From positions 1-64,000 of the IMG/VR virus record IMGVR_UViG_3300010150_000016: a stretch of 64,000 nucleotides of DNA. One strand, 5' to 3'. Made by a program: the position numbers and the translations under genes. This DNA is from a virus. Shown here in pieces: positions 16,303 to 23,013 of this stretch (within the stretch, counting starts at the first letter, position 1; the number at the start of each line of letters is the position of its first letter). Below the pieces are notes generated by a model that was given only the letters and a program-made list of their open reading frames with translations, was not told the DNA's origin and ran no database searches.

Positions 16303-17568
16303 ATGCAACTCCGACCTCACCAGAAACGCGCTCTTGATGCTATTCAAAACGCAACTAAAGGGTGTGTCTATGTTCCTACTGGTGGCGGCAAGACCGTCAT
16401 CATGATGGAAGATTGTGTTCGTAAACTTGACAGTGCAGTCAATCCTCTCACTGTAGTTGTTGTTGCTCCTCGTATTCTCCTCGCTTCACAACTTTGTAGT
16501 GAGTTCATGCAATATCTTGACGGTATTGATGGATATGAGTACAACAACAACTATACTGTGATGCATATTCACAGTGGTGAGACTTCTCATTTCAAGACTA
16601 CTAAAGTCGCTGAGATTCAGCGTCATGATGATGTTTGTATGAATGCAGTTGTCCATCAACTGATCTTCACTACCTACCACAGTTTACACAAGATTGTTGA
16701 CAGTGGCATCAAAGTCGATGTTTTGTATTGTGATGAAGCACACAATGCAACTCAAAAGAATCACTTTGTTGGTGTTGCTGCTACTTCACAACTAGCATCT
16801 AATGCTTATTTCTTTACTGCAACTCCCAAATACTCACGCAATCCGTATGCTGCTGGGATGAACAATAAAGTCGTCTTCGGTGATACTCTGGAGAGTGTAC
16901 CTGCCCCCGAACTTATCAACAATGGCAGCATCATTCCTCCAGAGTTAGTTGTCCATGAGACAGAACTTGTGCGTAACAAGCATAATGCACATGATGTAGA
17001 TCGTGAGATGGTGTTAGATATCATCGATGATCTTGGTGATGAGAGTTCTGCAAAGATTCTAGTTGCTGCTCCCAATACTCGCATATTGTGGGCTATGCTA
17101 TCACGCACAGATATCCTTGATTCACTCAATGAGATGGGATATGACATCTTACATATTACATCAAAGCATGGTGCATATGTCAATCGTCAGAAAGTTGGTC
17201 GTGATAAGTTCTTTGAAACCCTCACTGAGTGGGGTAAAGATGATGACAAAAAGTTTATCGTCTTTCACTACTCCATTCTGTCTGAGGGTATCAATGTCCC
17301 TGGTTTGACTCATACTATTCTACTGCGTAATCTGCCCGTGATTGAGATGGCACAGACTATCGGTCGTGTCATCCGTCTACACAAAGATGATGCAAAGGAT
17401 ATTGCAGAGGGTAGAATCATCCCTGGCAAATTATCAGATTACCGTAAATCTCACGGTGTTGTGACTGTCCCTCTGTGTGGCAAAGCATCACAAGCAACAC
17501 GCAATCGTTTGCAAAGAGTCATCGATCTCATCTTTGTTGACGGTCTCCCTGCTCACTCATTCGCCTAA
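16303..17568 (+). CDS. SF2 DEAH-box helicase, UvsW-like
   Basis: 421 aa from the ATG at 16303; a TTG one codon earlier is less likely. Motifs in order: LRPHQKRAL at the N-terminus (UvsW/XPB-type), Walker A PTGGGKT (25-31), DEAH (144-147), TATP (172-175), SEGINVP and QTIGRVIR in the C-terminal RecA domain. This is an ATP-dependent nucleic-acid helicase. In T4, UvsW unwinds R-loops and branched DNA, ending origin-primed replication and supporting recombination. This protein is shorter than T4 UvsW (587 aa) and lacks its extra N-terminal domain, so it may be a second UvsW-type helicase rather than the orthologue. A host-type promoter lies upstream. Confidence 0.88.
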   Translation: MQLRPHQKRALDAIQNATKGCVYVPTGGGKTVIMMEDCVRKLDSAVNPLTVVVVAPRILLASQLCSEFMQYLDGIDGYEYNNNYTVMHIHSGETSHFKTTKVAEIQRHDDVCMNAVVHQLIFTTYHSLHKIVDSGIKVDVLYCDEAHNATQKNHFVGVAATSQLASNAYFFTATPKYSRNPYAAGMNNKVVFGDTLESVPAPELINNGSIIPPELVVHETELVRNKHNAHDVDREMVLDIIDDLGDESSAKILVAAPNTRILWAMLSRTDILDSLNEMGYDILHITSKHGAYVNRQKVGRDKFFETLTEWGKDDDKKFIVFHYSILSEGINVPGLTHTILLRNLPVIEMAQTIGRVIRLHKDDAKDIAEGRIIPGKLSDYRKSHGVVTVPLCGKASQATRNRLQRVIDLIFVDGLPAHSFA

Positions 17569-17582
17569 TTCTCTCTTTTATT

Positions 17583-17744
17583 ATGTTCGGAAACAACAAT
17601 CGCTCTGCTGAAGTCACATTCTACTCTGCTAGGACTGGAATGCAAACTGTCAATGTTCAGTGCCAAGATCAACAAGGTGCAGAACAACTCGTTGAATCTC
17701 AGTATGGTAATGTGCAAATCATGCGTGTTAATATGAATGTCTGA
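17583..17744 (+). CDS. Small protein of unknown function
   Basis: 53 aa (MFGNNNRSAEVTFYSARTGM), ending MRVNMNV. No SD; the leader TTCTCTCTTTTATT is pyrimidine-rich. Overlaps the next gene by 8 nt. Predominantly polar, rich in Asn and Gln. Confidence 0.55.
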   Translation: MFGNNNRSAEVTFYSARTGMQTVNVQCQDQQGAEQLVESQYGNVQIMRVNMNV

Positions 17745-17988
17745 TAACTATCGTTCCTTCTATCATACAAATACTCACATCCTTGATGCACAACTAAGAT
17801 ATTCTGGATATGTGAGCAAAAACGGGTTAGTGGCAGCGGTCCCGCTTGTAAATAGCAAAAAATTCGTAGTTATACATCAGGGCAGACAATATAAGGTCTG
17901 CCGTAACTATCAGTCTGCCTTAAATCTCTGCAAAAGGTTAGAGAAATCAACCAGTTCACGAACCGGACCCGCTACCTTGCCACTCTAG
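17737..17988 (+). CDS. Small basic protein of unknown function
   Basis: 83 aa (MSDNYRSFYHTNTHILDAQL). Central part KNGLVAAVPLVNSKKFVVIHQGRQYKV would be two strands, followed by a helix. The 3' end overlaps the -35 region of the following promoter. Confidence 0.55.
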   Translation: MSDNYRSFYHTNTHILDAQLRYSGYVSKNGLVAAVPLVNSKKFVVIHQGRQYKVCRNYQSALNLCKRLEKSTSSRTGPATLPL

Positions 17989-18005
17989 TGGTGGGGTGCT
18001 AGAAT
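17977..18005 (+). promoter_or_regulatory. Host-type sigma70 promoter with overlapping inverted repeat
   Basis: TTGCCA (17977-17982), 17-nt spacer, TAGAAT (18000-18005). The inverted repeat CCACT-ct-AGTGG (17980-17991) overlaps the -35, suggesting an operator or the terminator hairpin of the upstream gene. The next ATG is 21 nt downstream. Confidence 0.6.
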
Positions 18006-18026
18006 ATGTAAGGTTAAGACACCTCC

Positions 18027-18215
18027 ATGAGTACCAAGATCCCCAAAGAACTGCGAAAATTAATGAAATCTTATGATTTCATCTTGTATCGAATCGGCAA
18101 ACACTACACTTGGCACGGTCCTAATGGTGCTGTTGTTGTTACATCGATGACACCAGGCAAGGCAAGATATCTGAAAGAGATCGAAAAAAATATCAAACGA
18201 GAGACAGCAACATGA
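18027..18215 (+). CDS. HicA-like small protein
   Basis: 62 aa. PKELRKLMKSYDFILYRIGK followed by H-Y-T-W-H-G-P-N-G and a basic C-terminal helix follows the pattern of HicA/YcfA-type dsRBD-fold mRNA interferases (helix, two strands, G-K/S-H, strand, helix). The conserved histidine after Gly-Lys is present. HicA toxins normally pair with a HicB antitoxin, but no HicB-like gene is adjacent; the next gene encodes a membrane protein. It could act on host mRNA or be a non-toxic relative. The family call rests on pattern only. Confidence 0.6.
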   Translation: MSTKIPKELRKLMKSYDFILYRIGKHYTWHGPNGAVVVTSMTPGKARYLKEIEKNIKRETAT

Positions 18216-18424
18216 AAATTGATGTCACTGCCAGAATTATTGGTAGTGTCCTTTCTATCATCTCATACTTCATTGTTCTTCATGTAAGTTCAACTCTAGG
18301 TGCTATGATGATGTTGGTTGCTGATTTAATATCAGTGCCGTACTTTGTAAGAACTAAGTCATGGGATGTAGTTCTTATGTTATCATTTCTACTCTTTATT
18401 TCTTCTTCTAAATTATTCTTATGA
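18212..18424 (+). CDS. Small membrane protein
   Basis: 70 aa with two or three predicted membrane helices (residues about 8-28, 29-45 and 51-69; VLSIISYFIVLHV and WDVVLMLSFLLFI). It overlaps the HicA-like gene by 4 nt (ATGA) and the lysozyme-like gene by 4 nt, so the three are co-translated. The position just before a peptidoglycan hydrolase makes a holin or lysis accessory role worth testing. Confidence 0.6.
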   Translation: MKIDVTARIIGSVLSIISYFIVLHVSSTLGAMMMLVADLISVPYFVRTKSWDVVLMLSFLLFISSSKLFL

Positions 18425-18927
18425 TTACTTACAATCAACCTCCCGCACCAATTATAGTTTGCTTTGATTGTACAACAAACGAACAAAAAACACTTGAGTT
18501 TCTCCAGAAGCGAGGAATTCGCAATCAAAATGCACTTGCTGTCGTGTTGGGCAATATTAAACAAGAGTCTAAGTTTGAGACGCTAGTTTGTGAGGGTGGC
18601 GCAATGACTGGATATCATGGATGTAAATCAGGTGGATTTGGTTTAATTCAGTGGACCTCTCCCAATCGTTATTATGGATTAGGATCTTTTGCTGCTAAGT
18701 TTGGTGGAAATGTTGATAGTATTGAAACCCAATTGCGTTACATGGTAAACGAACCTCAATGGAATCGTTATGAACTTTATCTTAGGAGTGAGGATCAATC
18801 AGTAGATTTCTATATGAAACATGCATATAATTGGTTGGGGTGGGGTATCCATGGCAATCGTACTCGGTTCGCATATAATTATCAATCACGGTTCTCCATT
18901 ATCCAACCACTTCCCGAAGTGGCATAG
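18421..18927 (+). CDS. Phage tail lysozyme-family peptidoglycan hydrolase
   Basis: 168 aa. LGNIKQESKFET (43-54; Glu49 as candidate catalytic acid) and GGFGLIQWTSPNR (71-83) are the two hallmark segments of the phage_tail_lysozyme family. Members cleave peptidoglycan glycan strands. I recall a close relative across cyanomyoviruses in which MITYxQPPAPI starts the protein. It lies in the early-type small-gene region, far from the tail genes, so it may be the endolysin rather than a virion protein. A small membrane protein directly upstream overlaps it by 4 nt. Confidence 0.8.
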   Translation: MITYNQPPAPIIVCFDCTTNEQKTLEFLQKRGIRNQNALAVVLGNIKQESKFETLVCEGGAMTGYHGCKSGGFGLIQWTSPNRYYGLGSFAAKFGGNVDSIETQLRYMVNEPQWNRYELYLRSEDQSVDFYMKHAYNWLGWGIHGNRTRFAYNYQSRFSIIQPLPEVA

Positions 18928-18933
18928 CCCCGG

Positions 18934-18961
18934 TTGATCGGTCCCCGATCTCGTGTATTAT
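18934..18961 (+). promoter_or_regulatory. Duplicated host-type promoter, copy 1
   Basis: TTGATC (18934-18939), 16-nt spacer, TATTAT (18956-18961), followed by AAGAGAGTCAAAGGA. The same -10 and downstream sequence occurs at 20418. The inverted repeat CCACTTC-cc-GAAGTGG (18907-18922) precedes it. Confidence 0.6.
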
Positions 18962-18990
18962 AAGAGAGTCAAAGGAACACACCTCACAGC

Positions 18991-19245
18991 ATGCAACTCA
19001 CAGCAAACGGCGCTCACATGGTAGTTGACTTCTATCCCGTCAAGTATGCTGATGGAACTATCAGCGAGCGTCTAATGTATAAGACAGTTACATTCTGCGA
19101 TAAAATGCAATCTAAGTCATATATCAACAAAGAATCATTTGAGAAAGAGGTTGAGAATCGTGTTGAGGGTTATAAGTATGAAGTTACTGATATGCATACA
19201 GAACCACAACTTTTCAACTCTGCACTAATTCAAACTCGCTGGTGA
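18991..19245 (+). CDS. Small protein of unknown function
   Basis: 84 aa (MQLTANGAHMVVDFYPVKYA). Mixed alpha/beta, acidic and basic residues alternating; no known motif. It stands alone between promoter copy 1 and a strong terminator, so it is expressed as a one-gene unit. Confidence 0.65.
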   Translation: MQLTANGAHMVVDFYPVKYADGTISERLMYKTVTFCDKMQSKSYINKESFEKEVENRVEGYKYEVTDMHTEPQLFNSALIQTRW

Positions 19246-19246
19246 T

Positions 19247-19283
19247 TGAAGCGATTAACTCACTCTAATCGCTTCATTTTTTT
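19247..19283 (+). terminator. Intrinsic terminator, copy 1
   Basis: An 11-bp stem, TGAAGCGATTA / TAATCGCTTCA (19247-19257 and 19266-19276), with an 8-nt loop, followed by seven T residues (19277-19283). Nearly the same hairpin recurs at 20644. Confidence 0.85.
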
Positions 19284-19301
19284 ATCCTTCTATCTAACAC
19301 A

Positions 19302-19433
19302 ATGAGAGGCACACAATTTCTTCTAAGTGGCATTATTGCCTTTGTCACTATCACATGCTACCTGCTATTCCTTGCGGAGCGTGATAGTAAGATGATGAAC
19401 TATTATGACTCAACAATTGAGAGAGTTCGTTAA
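19302..19433 (+). CDS. Tiny membrane protein
   Basis: 43 aa (MRGTQFLLSGIIAFVTITCY). One membrane helix at about residues 6-25, then a charged tail. No SD; pyrimidine-rich leader that includes the terminator T-run. Function unknown. Confidence 0.5.
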   Translation: MRGTQFLLSGIIAFVTITCYLLFLAERDSKMMNYYDSTIERVR

Positions 19434-19469
19434 CCTCATTAAATAGTAAAGACCACAATTTCCAAAAAA

Positions 19470-19622
19470 ATGACAACCTCCACATTCAGTACAATTGAAG
19501 TTACTAAAGCGCAAGCAGATGTAATTCTATGGTGTATTGAACAAATGTATATTGATTTGAGTGACGCTGAAGAACATGATCTTAAACCAGTTATGGATAA
19601 ACTAGTGGAGATTGTCCAGTGA
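19470..19622 (+). CDS. Small acidic protein of unknown function
   Basis: 50 aa (MTTSTFSTIEVTKAQADVIL). An ATTAAATA box lies about 25 nt upstream. The stop overlaps the next GTG start. Likely helical throughout. Confidence 0.55.
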   Translation: MTTSTFSTIEVTKAQADVILWCIEQMYIDLSDAEEHDLKPVMDKLVEIVQ

Positions 19623-19762
19623 TAGTTTTAAGAGTTACTCTTGTTTGTTCTATTTGTCTTTTCGGGGCATTGCTCTGTATTGATCTTGCCGACAATATGC
19701 AAAATGTTGTTGATAAGAGAAACGACAAATTGTGTCAAATTCAACCATCTTACTGTAAATGA
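19619..19762 (+). CDS. Tiny membrane or secreted protein, GTG start
   Basis: 47 aa from GTG overlapping the previous stop (GTGA). Residues 1-20 are hydrophobic (VIVLRVTLVCSICLFGALL), a membrane anchor or signal peptide; the tail has two Cys. No ATG start is available in this frame near the beginning. Confidence 0.5.
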   Translation: MIVLRVTLVCSICLFGALLCIDLADNMQNVVDKRNDKLCQIQPSYCK

Positions 19763-19875
19763 ATAACATTGAAGATGTAACAAACTCACCTCACGATTGG
19801 TACGATTTCTGGTATAATGAAGACACCTCTGATGATGAACCAACCGATGGAACTACCACCGAGTTTCTATCATAA
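19759..19875 (+). CDS. Very small acidic protein (tentative)
   Basis: 38 aa (MNNIEDVTNSPHDWYDFWYN), very acidic. Starts in the ATGA overlap with the previous gene. It overlaps the next gene by up to 59 nt in another frame, so either this ORF or the long 5' form of the next gene is probably not translated. Confidence 0.4.
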   Translation: MNNIEDVTNSPHDWYDFWYNEDTSDDEPTDGTTTEFLS

Positions 19876-20152
19876 TGCCCCAGATGGATATTCATATGAA
19901 TGTGAAGAATACAAGAAGAACTTACTTCGTATTTGGTTACTTCATCCAGATGTTTATAGTTACACTACTGATCGTGTTCGCACAATCTGGGGATTCTGTA
20001 AAACAAAGACAACAGCAAAGAGAGGCACTACGCACACTTATCATTCCCCCATCAACTCAAATAAGGTAGGAAAGGAGGTGTGCATTAAGGATACTACTTC
20101 CTTCACTTCGATGCAAATTAATTATACAGGATTAGAGGCATTTTTTGTATGA
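19817..20152 (+). CDS. Conserved cyanophage small protein
   Basis: Up to 111 aa. The segments FYHNAPDGYSYECEEYKKN, VRTIWGFCKTKT, TYHSPINSNKVG and IKDTTSFTSMQIN match a small protein I recall from many cyanomyoviruses. The true start may be one of the downstream ATGs (19835 or 19847) rather than 19817, because the first residues overlap another ORF and no SD separates them. Function unknown. Its stop overlaps the next start (ATGA). Confidence 0.65.
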   Translation: MKTPLMMNQPMELPPSFYHNAPDGYSYECEEYKKNLLRIWLLHPDVYSYTTDRVRTIWGFCKTKTTAKRGTTHTYHSPINSNKVGKEVCIKDTTSFTSMQINYTGLEAFFV

Positions 20153-20349
20153 ACTACACTAAAGAACAATTGATTGATGCACTTGTTCATGAGTGGGATT
20201 ACCTCTGCCACGATGATTACGATCCACAAGATCCAACACCAGAAGAATATCGTAAAGAGATGGAATCGTACACAATAGAACAATTAATTGAAGAAACATC
20301 AACAGGCGAAGGTTACACTCTCGATGAATTTATGGAGAACCATGGATAA
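20149..20349 (+). CDS. Small acidic protein of unknown function
   Basis: 66 aa, strongly acidic (DDYDPQDPTPEEYRKEMESY). Two helices probable. It overlaps the previous gene by 4 nt. Small acidic phage proteins sometimes mimic nucleic acid or bind host enzymes, but nothing specific supports that here. Confidence 0.6.
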   Translation: MNYTKEQLIDALVHEWDYLCHDDYDPQDPTPEEYRKEMESYTIEQLIEETSTGEGYTLDEFMENHG

Positions 20350-20395
20350 CATTTAGTGTTTTTTCCATCCAGTTGGGGAACTGGTCTAGCCCTGG

Positions 20396-20423
20396 TTGTG
20401 CGGGGTCTGTTTTCGTGTATTAT
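20396..20423 (+). promoter_or_regulatory. Duplicated host-type promoter, copy 2
   Basis: TTGTGC (20396-20401), 16-nt spacer, TATTAT (20418-20423), then AAGAGAGTCAAAGGA as at 18962. The inverted repeat CCAGTT-gggg-AACTGG (20369-20384) lies upstream. Confidence 0.6.
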
Positions 20424-20447
20424 AAGAGAGTCAAAGGAAAACACCCC

Positions 20448-20636
20448 ATGCGATCCATCACTAAAGCACAAGCACTAGAGCAATTCCGTTACAACTGGAA
20501 ATGTGATACTAAGGGCACAAAAATGGCGACTGATGCAATTGCCAAGCGTTTGCAGTGGTCATACTTTACTGATGCACTTTGCAAGGAAGGTTACATCACC
20601 ATGAAGAAATACGAGTCATGGTCTAACCCTTTCTGA
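20448..20636 (+). CDS. Small basic protein of unknown function
   Basis: 62 aa from the ATG at 20448 (MRSITKAQALEQFRYNWKCD). I reject the longer frame to 20373 because it runs through the promoter. Helical, with W/Y/K-rich surface. It is a single-gene unit flanked by promoter copy 2 and terminator copy 2. Confidence 0.65.
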   Translation: MRSITKAQALEQFRYNWKCDTKGTKMATDAIAKRLQWSYFTDALCKEGYITMKKYESWSNPF

Positions 20637-20643
20637 TCTTAAA

Positions 20644-20673
20644 TGAAGCGATTAATTCACTCTAATCGCTTCA
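20644..20673 (+). terminator. Terminator-like hairpin, copy 2
   Basis: The same 11-bp stem as at 19247 (TGAAGCGATTA / TAATCGCTTCA) with an 8-nt loop differing by one base. The T-run is replaced by TCATTCATCC, so termination may be weaker or factor-dependent. Confidence 0.65.
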
Positions 20674-20697
20674 TCATTCATCCCTCTATTTTACATC

Positions 20698-20865
20698 ATG
20701 CTCAAAGGTCAAGTTCTCAAAGTCGTCGGTGAAACTGCAATTGGTGTTGATGCTAACATGACACGATTGGAGAAGTTTGAAGTATTCTGTCGTGTCTGTG
20801 ATGGATTACTTCAAGATGGTAGGATTAGCTCTGCTAAACATCAAGCATGGACCAACATATTCTAG
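20698..20865 (+). CDS. Small protein of unknown function
   Basis: 55 aa (MLKGQVLKVVGETAIGVDAN). The pyrimidine-rich leader CCCTCTATTTTACATC precedes the ATG instead of an SD. No family recognised. Confidence 0.55.
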   Translation: MLKGQVLKVVGETAIGVDANMTRLEKFEVFCRVCDGLLQDGRISSAKHQAWTNIF

Positions 20866-20895
20866 TGTGACAGTTGGGATAGTGTCCACTATCGC

Positions 20896-20924
20896 TTGCA
20901 ATTCGCCCCAAAACCTGCCATAAT
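20896..20924 (+). promoter_or_regulatory. Host-type sigma70 promoter
   Basis: TTGCAA (20896-20901), 17-nt spacer, CATAAT (20919-20924). The ATG follows 6 nt later, so the message is nearly leaderless. The inverted repeat GATAGTG-tc-CACTATC (20878-20893) abuts the -35. Confidence 0.6.
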
Positions 20925-20930
20925 AACAGC

Positions 20931-21131
20931 ATGAACAAAACACCAATGCTTCTCAACAACTCTGCTTTCATCTCCGCTCTTCAAGGTCTGCAATCCTTTG
21001 TGATTGAGACCGGTGCTGATATTGATATGGCATATGATTGGGTCGCTGATCAAAGCGGAATCTCTTCATTCTGCCATGATCCGTTTGCATTTAATTGCTT
21101 CTACGATGTATTCATGGAGGCATCAAACTGA
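20931..21131 (+). CDS. Small protein of unknown function
   Basis: 66 aa (MNKTPMLLNNSAFISALQGL). Helical N-terminal half, aromatic and Cys-containing C-terminal half (CHDPFAFNCFYDVF). First gene after the promoter at 20896. Confidence 0.6.
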   Translation: MNKTPMLLNNSAFISALQGLQSFVIETGADIDMAYDWVADQSGISSFCHDPFAFNCFYDVFMEASN

Positions 21132-21172
21132 ACATTAAAGAACAACTTAATTCACTCTCTATTTTCAAAACT

Positions 21173-21325
21173 ATGCGCTACACAAACCCTGCTGGTCGTC
21201 ATTATTACTTTCCCGAGTCAATCTCTCGTGAGGAGGCATTAGAACGCATGGCACAATATGCAAAGAAAGCAGAGAAAGATGAGCGTTCTGGGCAACAGTT
21301 ATTCGATGACATGTTCGGAGGTTGA
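21173..21325 (+). CDS. Small charged protein of unknown function
   Basis: 50 aa from the ATG at 21173 (MRYTNPAGRHYYFPESISRE). The longer open frame overlaps the previous gene. No SD; CACTCTCTATTTTC lies upstream. A single long charged helix is likely in the C-terminal half. Confidence 0.55.
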   Translation: MRYTNPAGRHYYFPESISREEALERMAQYAKKAEKDERSGQQLFDDMFGG

Positions 21326-21330
21326 TTGAT

Positions 21331-21579
21331 ATGAGAGATTTTATTTGTGCTTACTTTGGTAAAGATTGGACTATCACTGCCCGAGGTTTCGCTAATAGTC
21401 AAGAGGCAGAAAAGCATGGTCTCTTTATGATGCCAACTCCAGGATGTTTTGGTTTCGCTGTTATCGCTGAGAATGATATTGTAGAGGGTTGGCAACTACG
21501 ACTAGAGCGTAGTTTGTTATCACCAATAAACAGAGTTATACGAGATGAACTCAATAACTATAAAATTGTTTCTTACTAA
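21331..21579 (+). CDS. Small protein of unknown function
   Basis: 82 aa from the ATG at 21331, chosen because GGAGG lies 9 nt upstream; a TTG at 21322 is the alternative. Starts MRDFICAYFGKDWTITARGF. No known domain. Confidence 0.6.
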   Translation: MRDFICAYFGKDWTITARGFANSQEAEKHGLFMMPTPGCFGFAVIAENDIVEGWQLRLERSLLSPINRVIRDELNNYKIVSY

Positions 21580-21603
21580 CTAACACTCACTCTCTCATTG
21601 ATT

Positions 21604-21828
21604 ATGTCCCTTATCAAACAACAACTCTATACTAACATGAATGCAAGAGATCAACTCATGGAAGACATTGAATCTATTATAGAGAAAAAGTACGGTCACA
21701 CAGCAGATGGAGCAGAGGATTTAATTGTAGCATTATGTGATGCTGTTATTCGTAATTTCCCCACAACGATGTATAGTATTTCTGAACTAGAGGAAACTGC
21801 GATCGATCCCATGGGAACAGGCAAATAA
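21604..21828 (+). CDS. Small protein of unknown function
   Basis: 74 aa (MSLIKQQLYTNMNARDQLME), mostly helical and acidic. Leader CACTCTCTCATTGATT without SD. An in-frame ATT/ATG two codons upstream is possible. Confidence 0.55.
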   Translation: MSLIKQQLYTNMNARDQLMEDIESIIEKKYGHTADGAEDLIVALCDAVIRNFPTTMYSISELEETAIDPMGTGK

Positions 21829-21844
21829 AACCAGTTGCCAAAGT

Positions 21845-21890
21845 GTCACAAGGTGACGGCACAGCGCCCCAAAATCGTGTATCTTATAGG
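21845..21890 (+). promoter_or_regulatory. Promoter-like region with inverted repeat
   Basis: The inverted repeat GTCAC-aag-GTGAC (21845-21857) is followed by TCGTGTATCTTATAGGAG, resembling the -10 region of the duplicated promoters (CGTGTATTATAAGAG). No TTG -35 is evident. The long leader before the ATG at 21944 is GGAGGGG- and CTC-rich. The gap 21829-21943 holds no gene. Confidence 0.4.
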
Positions 21891-21943
21891 AGTGGAGGGG
21901 ACAGCACCTCTCCCGCCTCTTAACTCTCTTCTCTTCTCTCATC

Positions 21944-22291
21944 ATGCGTAAGATCGAATCACAAATGAACGCCGCCATCCAGTCTAACCGCAACTGGTCT
22001 TCAGGAAATACAGCAGTTTATTTTGATGAGACCTCAGGCACCTCTGTCGTTCGCCTGCATGGCAACAAGATCGCAGAAGTCACAGACGACACCATGACCA
22101 TCTTCGATGGCGGTTGGCAGTCTGTAACCACTAAATCACGCCTTAACGCTCTCTGCGATGAATTCTGCATCGCTGGTGAGGGAGTATTTCAAAAGGATTT
22201 CGTTTGGTATGTCCGCAAGTTTGTAGGGCAGGCAGGTAAGAGCAAAGTTTACAACGCTGACGATTTCGTCAATGGTTACACCTTCGCATGA
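21944..22291 (+). CDS. Conserved small phage protein of unknown function
   Basis: 115 aa (MRKIESQMNAAIQSNRNWSS). Codon use is slightly more GC-rich than in its neighbours. Strand-rich centre (TAVYFDETSGTSVVRLHGNK) and a basic aromatic tail. Leader CTCTCTTCTCTTCTCTCATC just before the ATG, with no SD. Confidence 0.65.
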   Translation: MRKIESQMNAAIQSNRNWSSGNTAVYFDETSGTSVVRLHGNKIAEVTDDTMTIFDGGWQSVTTKSRLNALCDEFCIAGEGVFQKDFVWYVRKFVGQAGKSKVYNADDFVNGYTFA

Positions 22292-22367
22292 TCAAAACTA
22301 AAAAAGAGTGGGCATCATGTTATGCCCGCTTCTATTCAATCGTCCTAATCCTCATTCTTCTCTAATC

Positions 22368-22523
22368 ATGACAGATCTCGAATTGAAAGCACTTGAAGTC
22401 TTAGAATTGATGGAAGATAATGTAGAGTATATTTGTGATCAAGAGAAAATGTCCGGTGAGATGGTATGGACTATGATTGCCTCTCTTGCTGATGCTAAAC
22501 TCGCTCAATTCCCTTCTAACTGA
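22368..22523 (+). CDS. Small acidic helical protein
   Basis: 51 aa from the ATG at 22368 (MTDLELKALEVLELMEDNVE). The longer frame runs through a pyrimidine-rich leader (TCATTCTTCTCTAATC). Function unknown. Confidence 0.55.
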   Translation: MTDLELKALEVLELMEDNVEYICDQEKMSGEMVWTMIASLADAKLAQFPSN

Positions 22524-22524
22524 T

Positions 22525-22833
22525 ATGCCTAACTCCCACATGATCATTATGGCAAACAACACAAAACTTTCAATTGAAAGACTTGCACAGGGCATCGAGT
22601 TTCACTCTGAAGCAATTGCTGAAATCGCCCTAGATCTCATTATGGATCATCCTCGCTTTATTGCTAATTTCATCGCTAAATACGAAGAGTTCGTCAATCT
22701 ACAACTTGTAAGGATTGACAATAATCAGCATATCTTCAGACTCGGTGCATCATCTCAAAAGGAAATCGCCCGGATCTGTGATATAATGTTAGAGGATATC
22801 GATGTTATCGATTTAGAAATTCTTTCTGAGTAA
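22525..22833 (+). CDS. Small helical protein of unknown function
   Basis: 102 aa from the ATG at 22525, or 94 aa from 22549 (MANNTKLSIERLAQGIEFHS), which looks the more natural N-terminus. Long helices and an acidic end (MLEDIDVIDLEILSE). No SD before either start. Confidence 0.6.
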   Translation: MPNSHMIIMANNTKLSIERLAQGIEFHSEAIAEIALDLIMDHPRFIANFIAKYEEFVNLQLVRIDNNQHIFRLGASSQKEIARICDIMLEDIDVIDLEILSE

Positions 22834-22845
22834 GGGTTACAATCA

Positions 22846-23013
22846 ATGGCAAAACTAGACTTCATCTTCGACCACATGATCGATACAATTATGGATGACA
22901 TTCCTGATGATATGTGGTATAATAAAGATGGGCAACAATTCCCAACTGATGATACAACAGTGGATGAATCTGTTCCCTCTTATATTAAACTTGAATGTCT
23001 CTCTAAATGGTAA
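22846..23013 (+). CDS. Small acidic protein of unknown function
   Basis: 55 aa (MAKLDFIFDHMIDTIMDDIP), rich in Asp. Its stop overlaps the start of the next frame. Confidence 0.5.
   Translation: MAKLDFIFDHMIDTIMDDIPDDMWYNKDGQQFPTDDTTVDESVPSYIKLECLSKW

Noticed and set aside
19875-20069. 64-aa plus-strand ORF with a membrane-like segment
   Set aside because: It lies wholly inside the 111-aa frame whose C-terminal half matches a conserved cyanophage protein; kept only as part of the overlapping-ORF finding.
22917-22925. TATAAT-like sequences in small genes (22790, 22923, 19813)
   Set aside because: They lie inside ORFs and lack a -35 hexamer at 16-18 nt.
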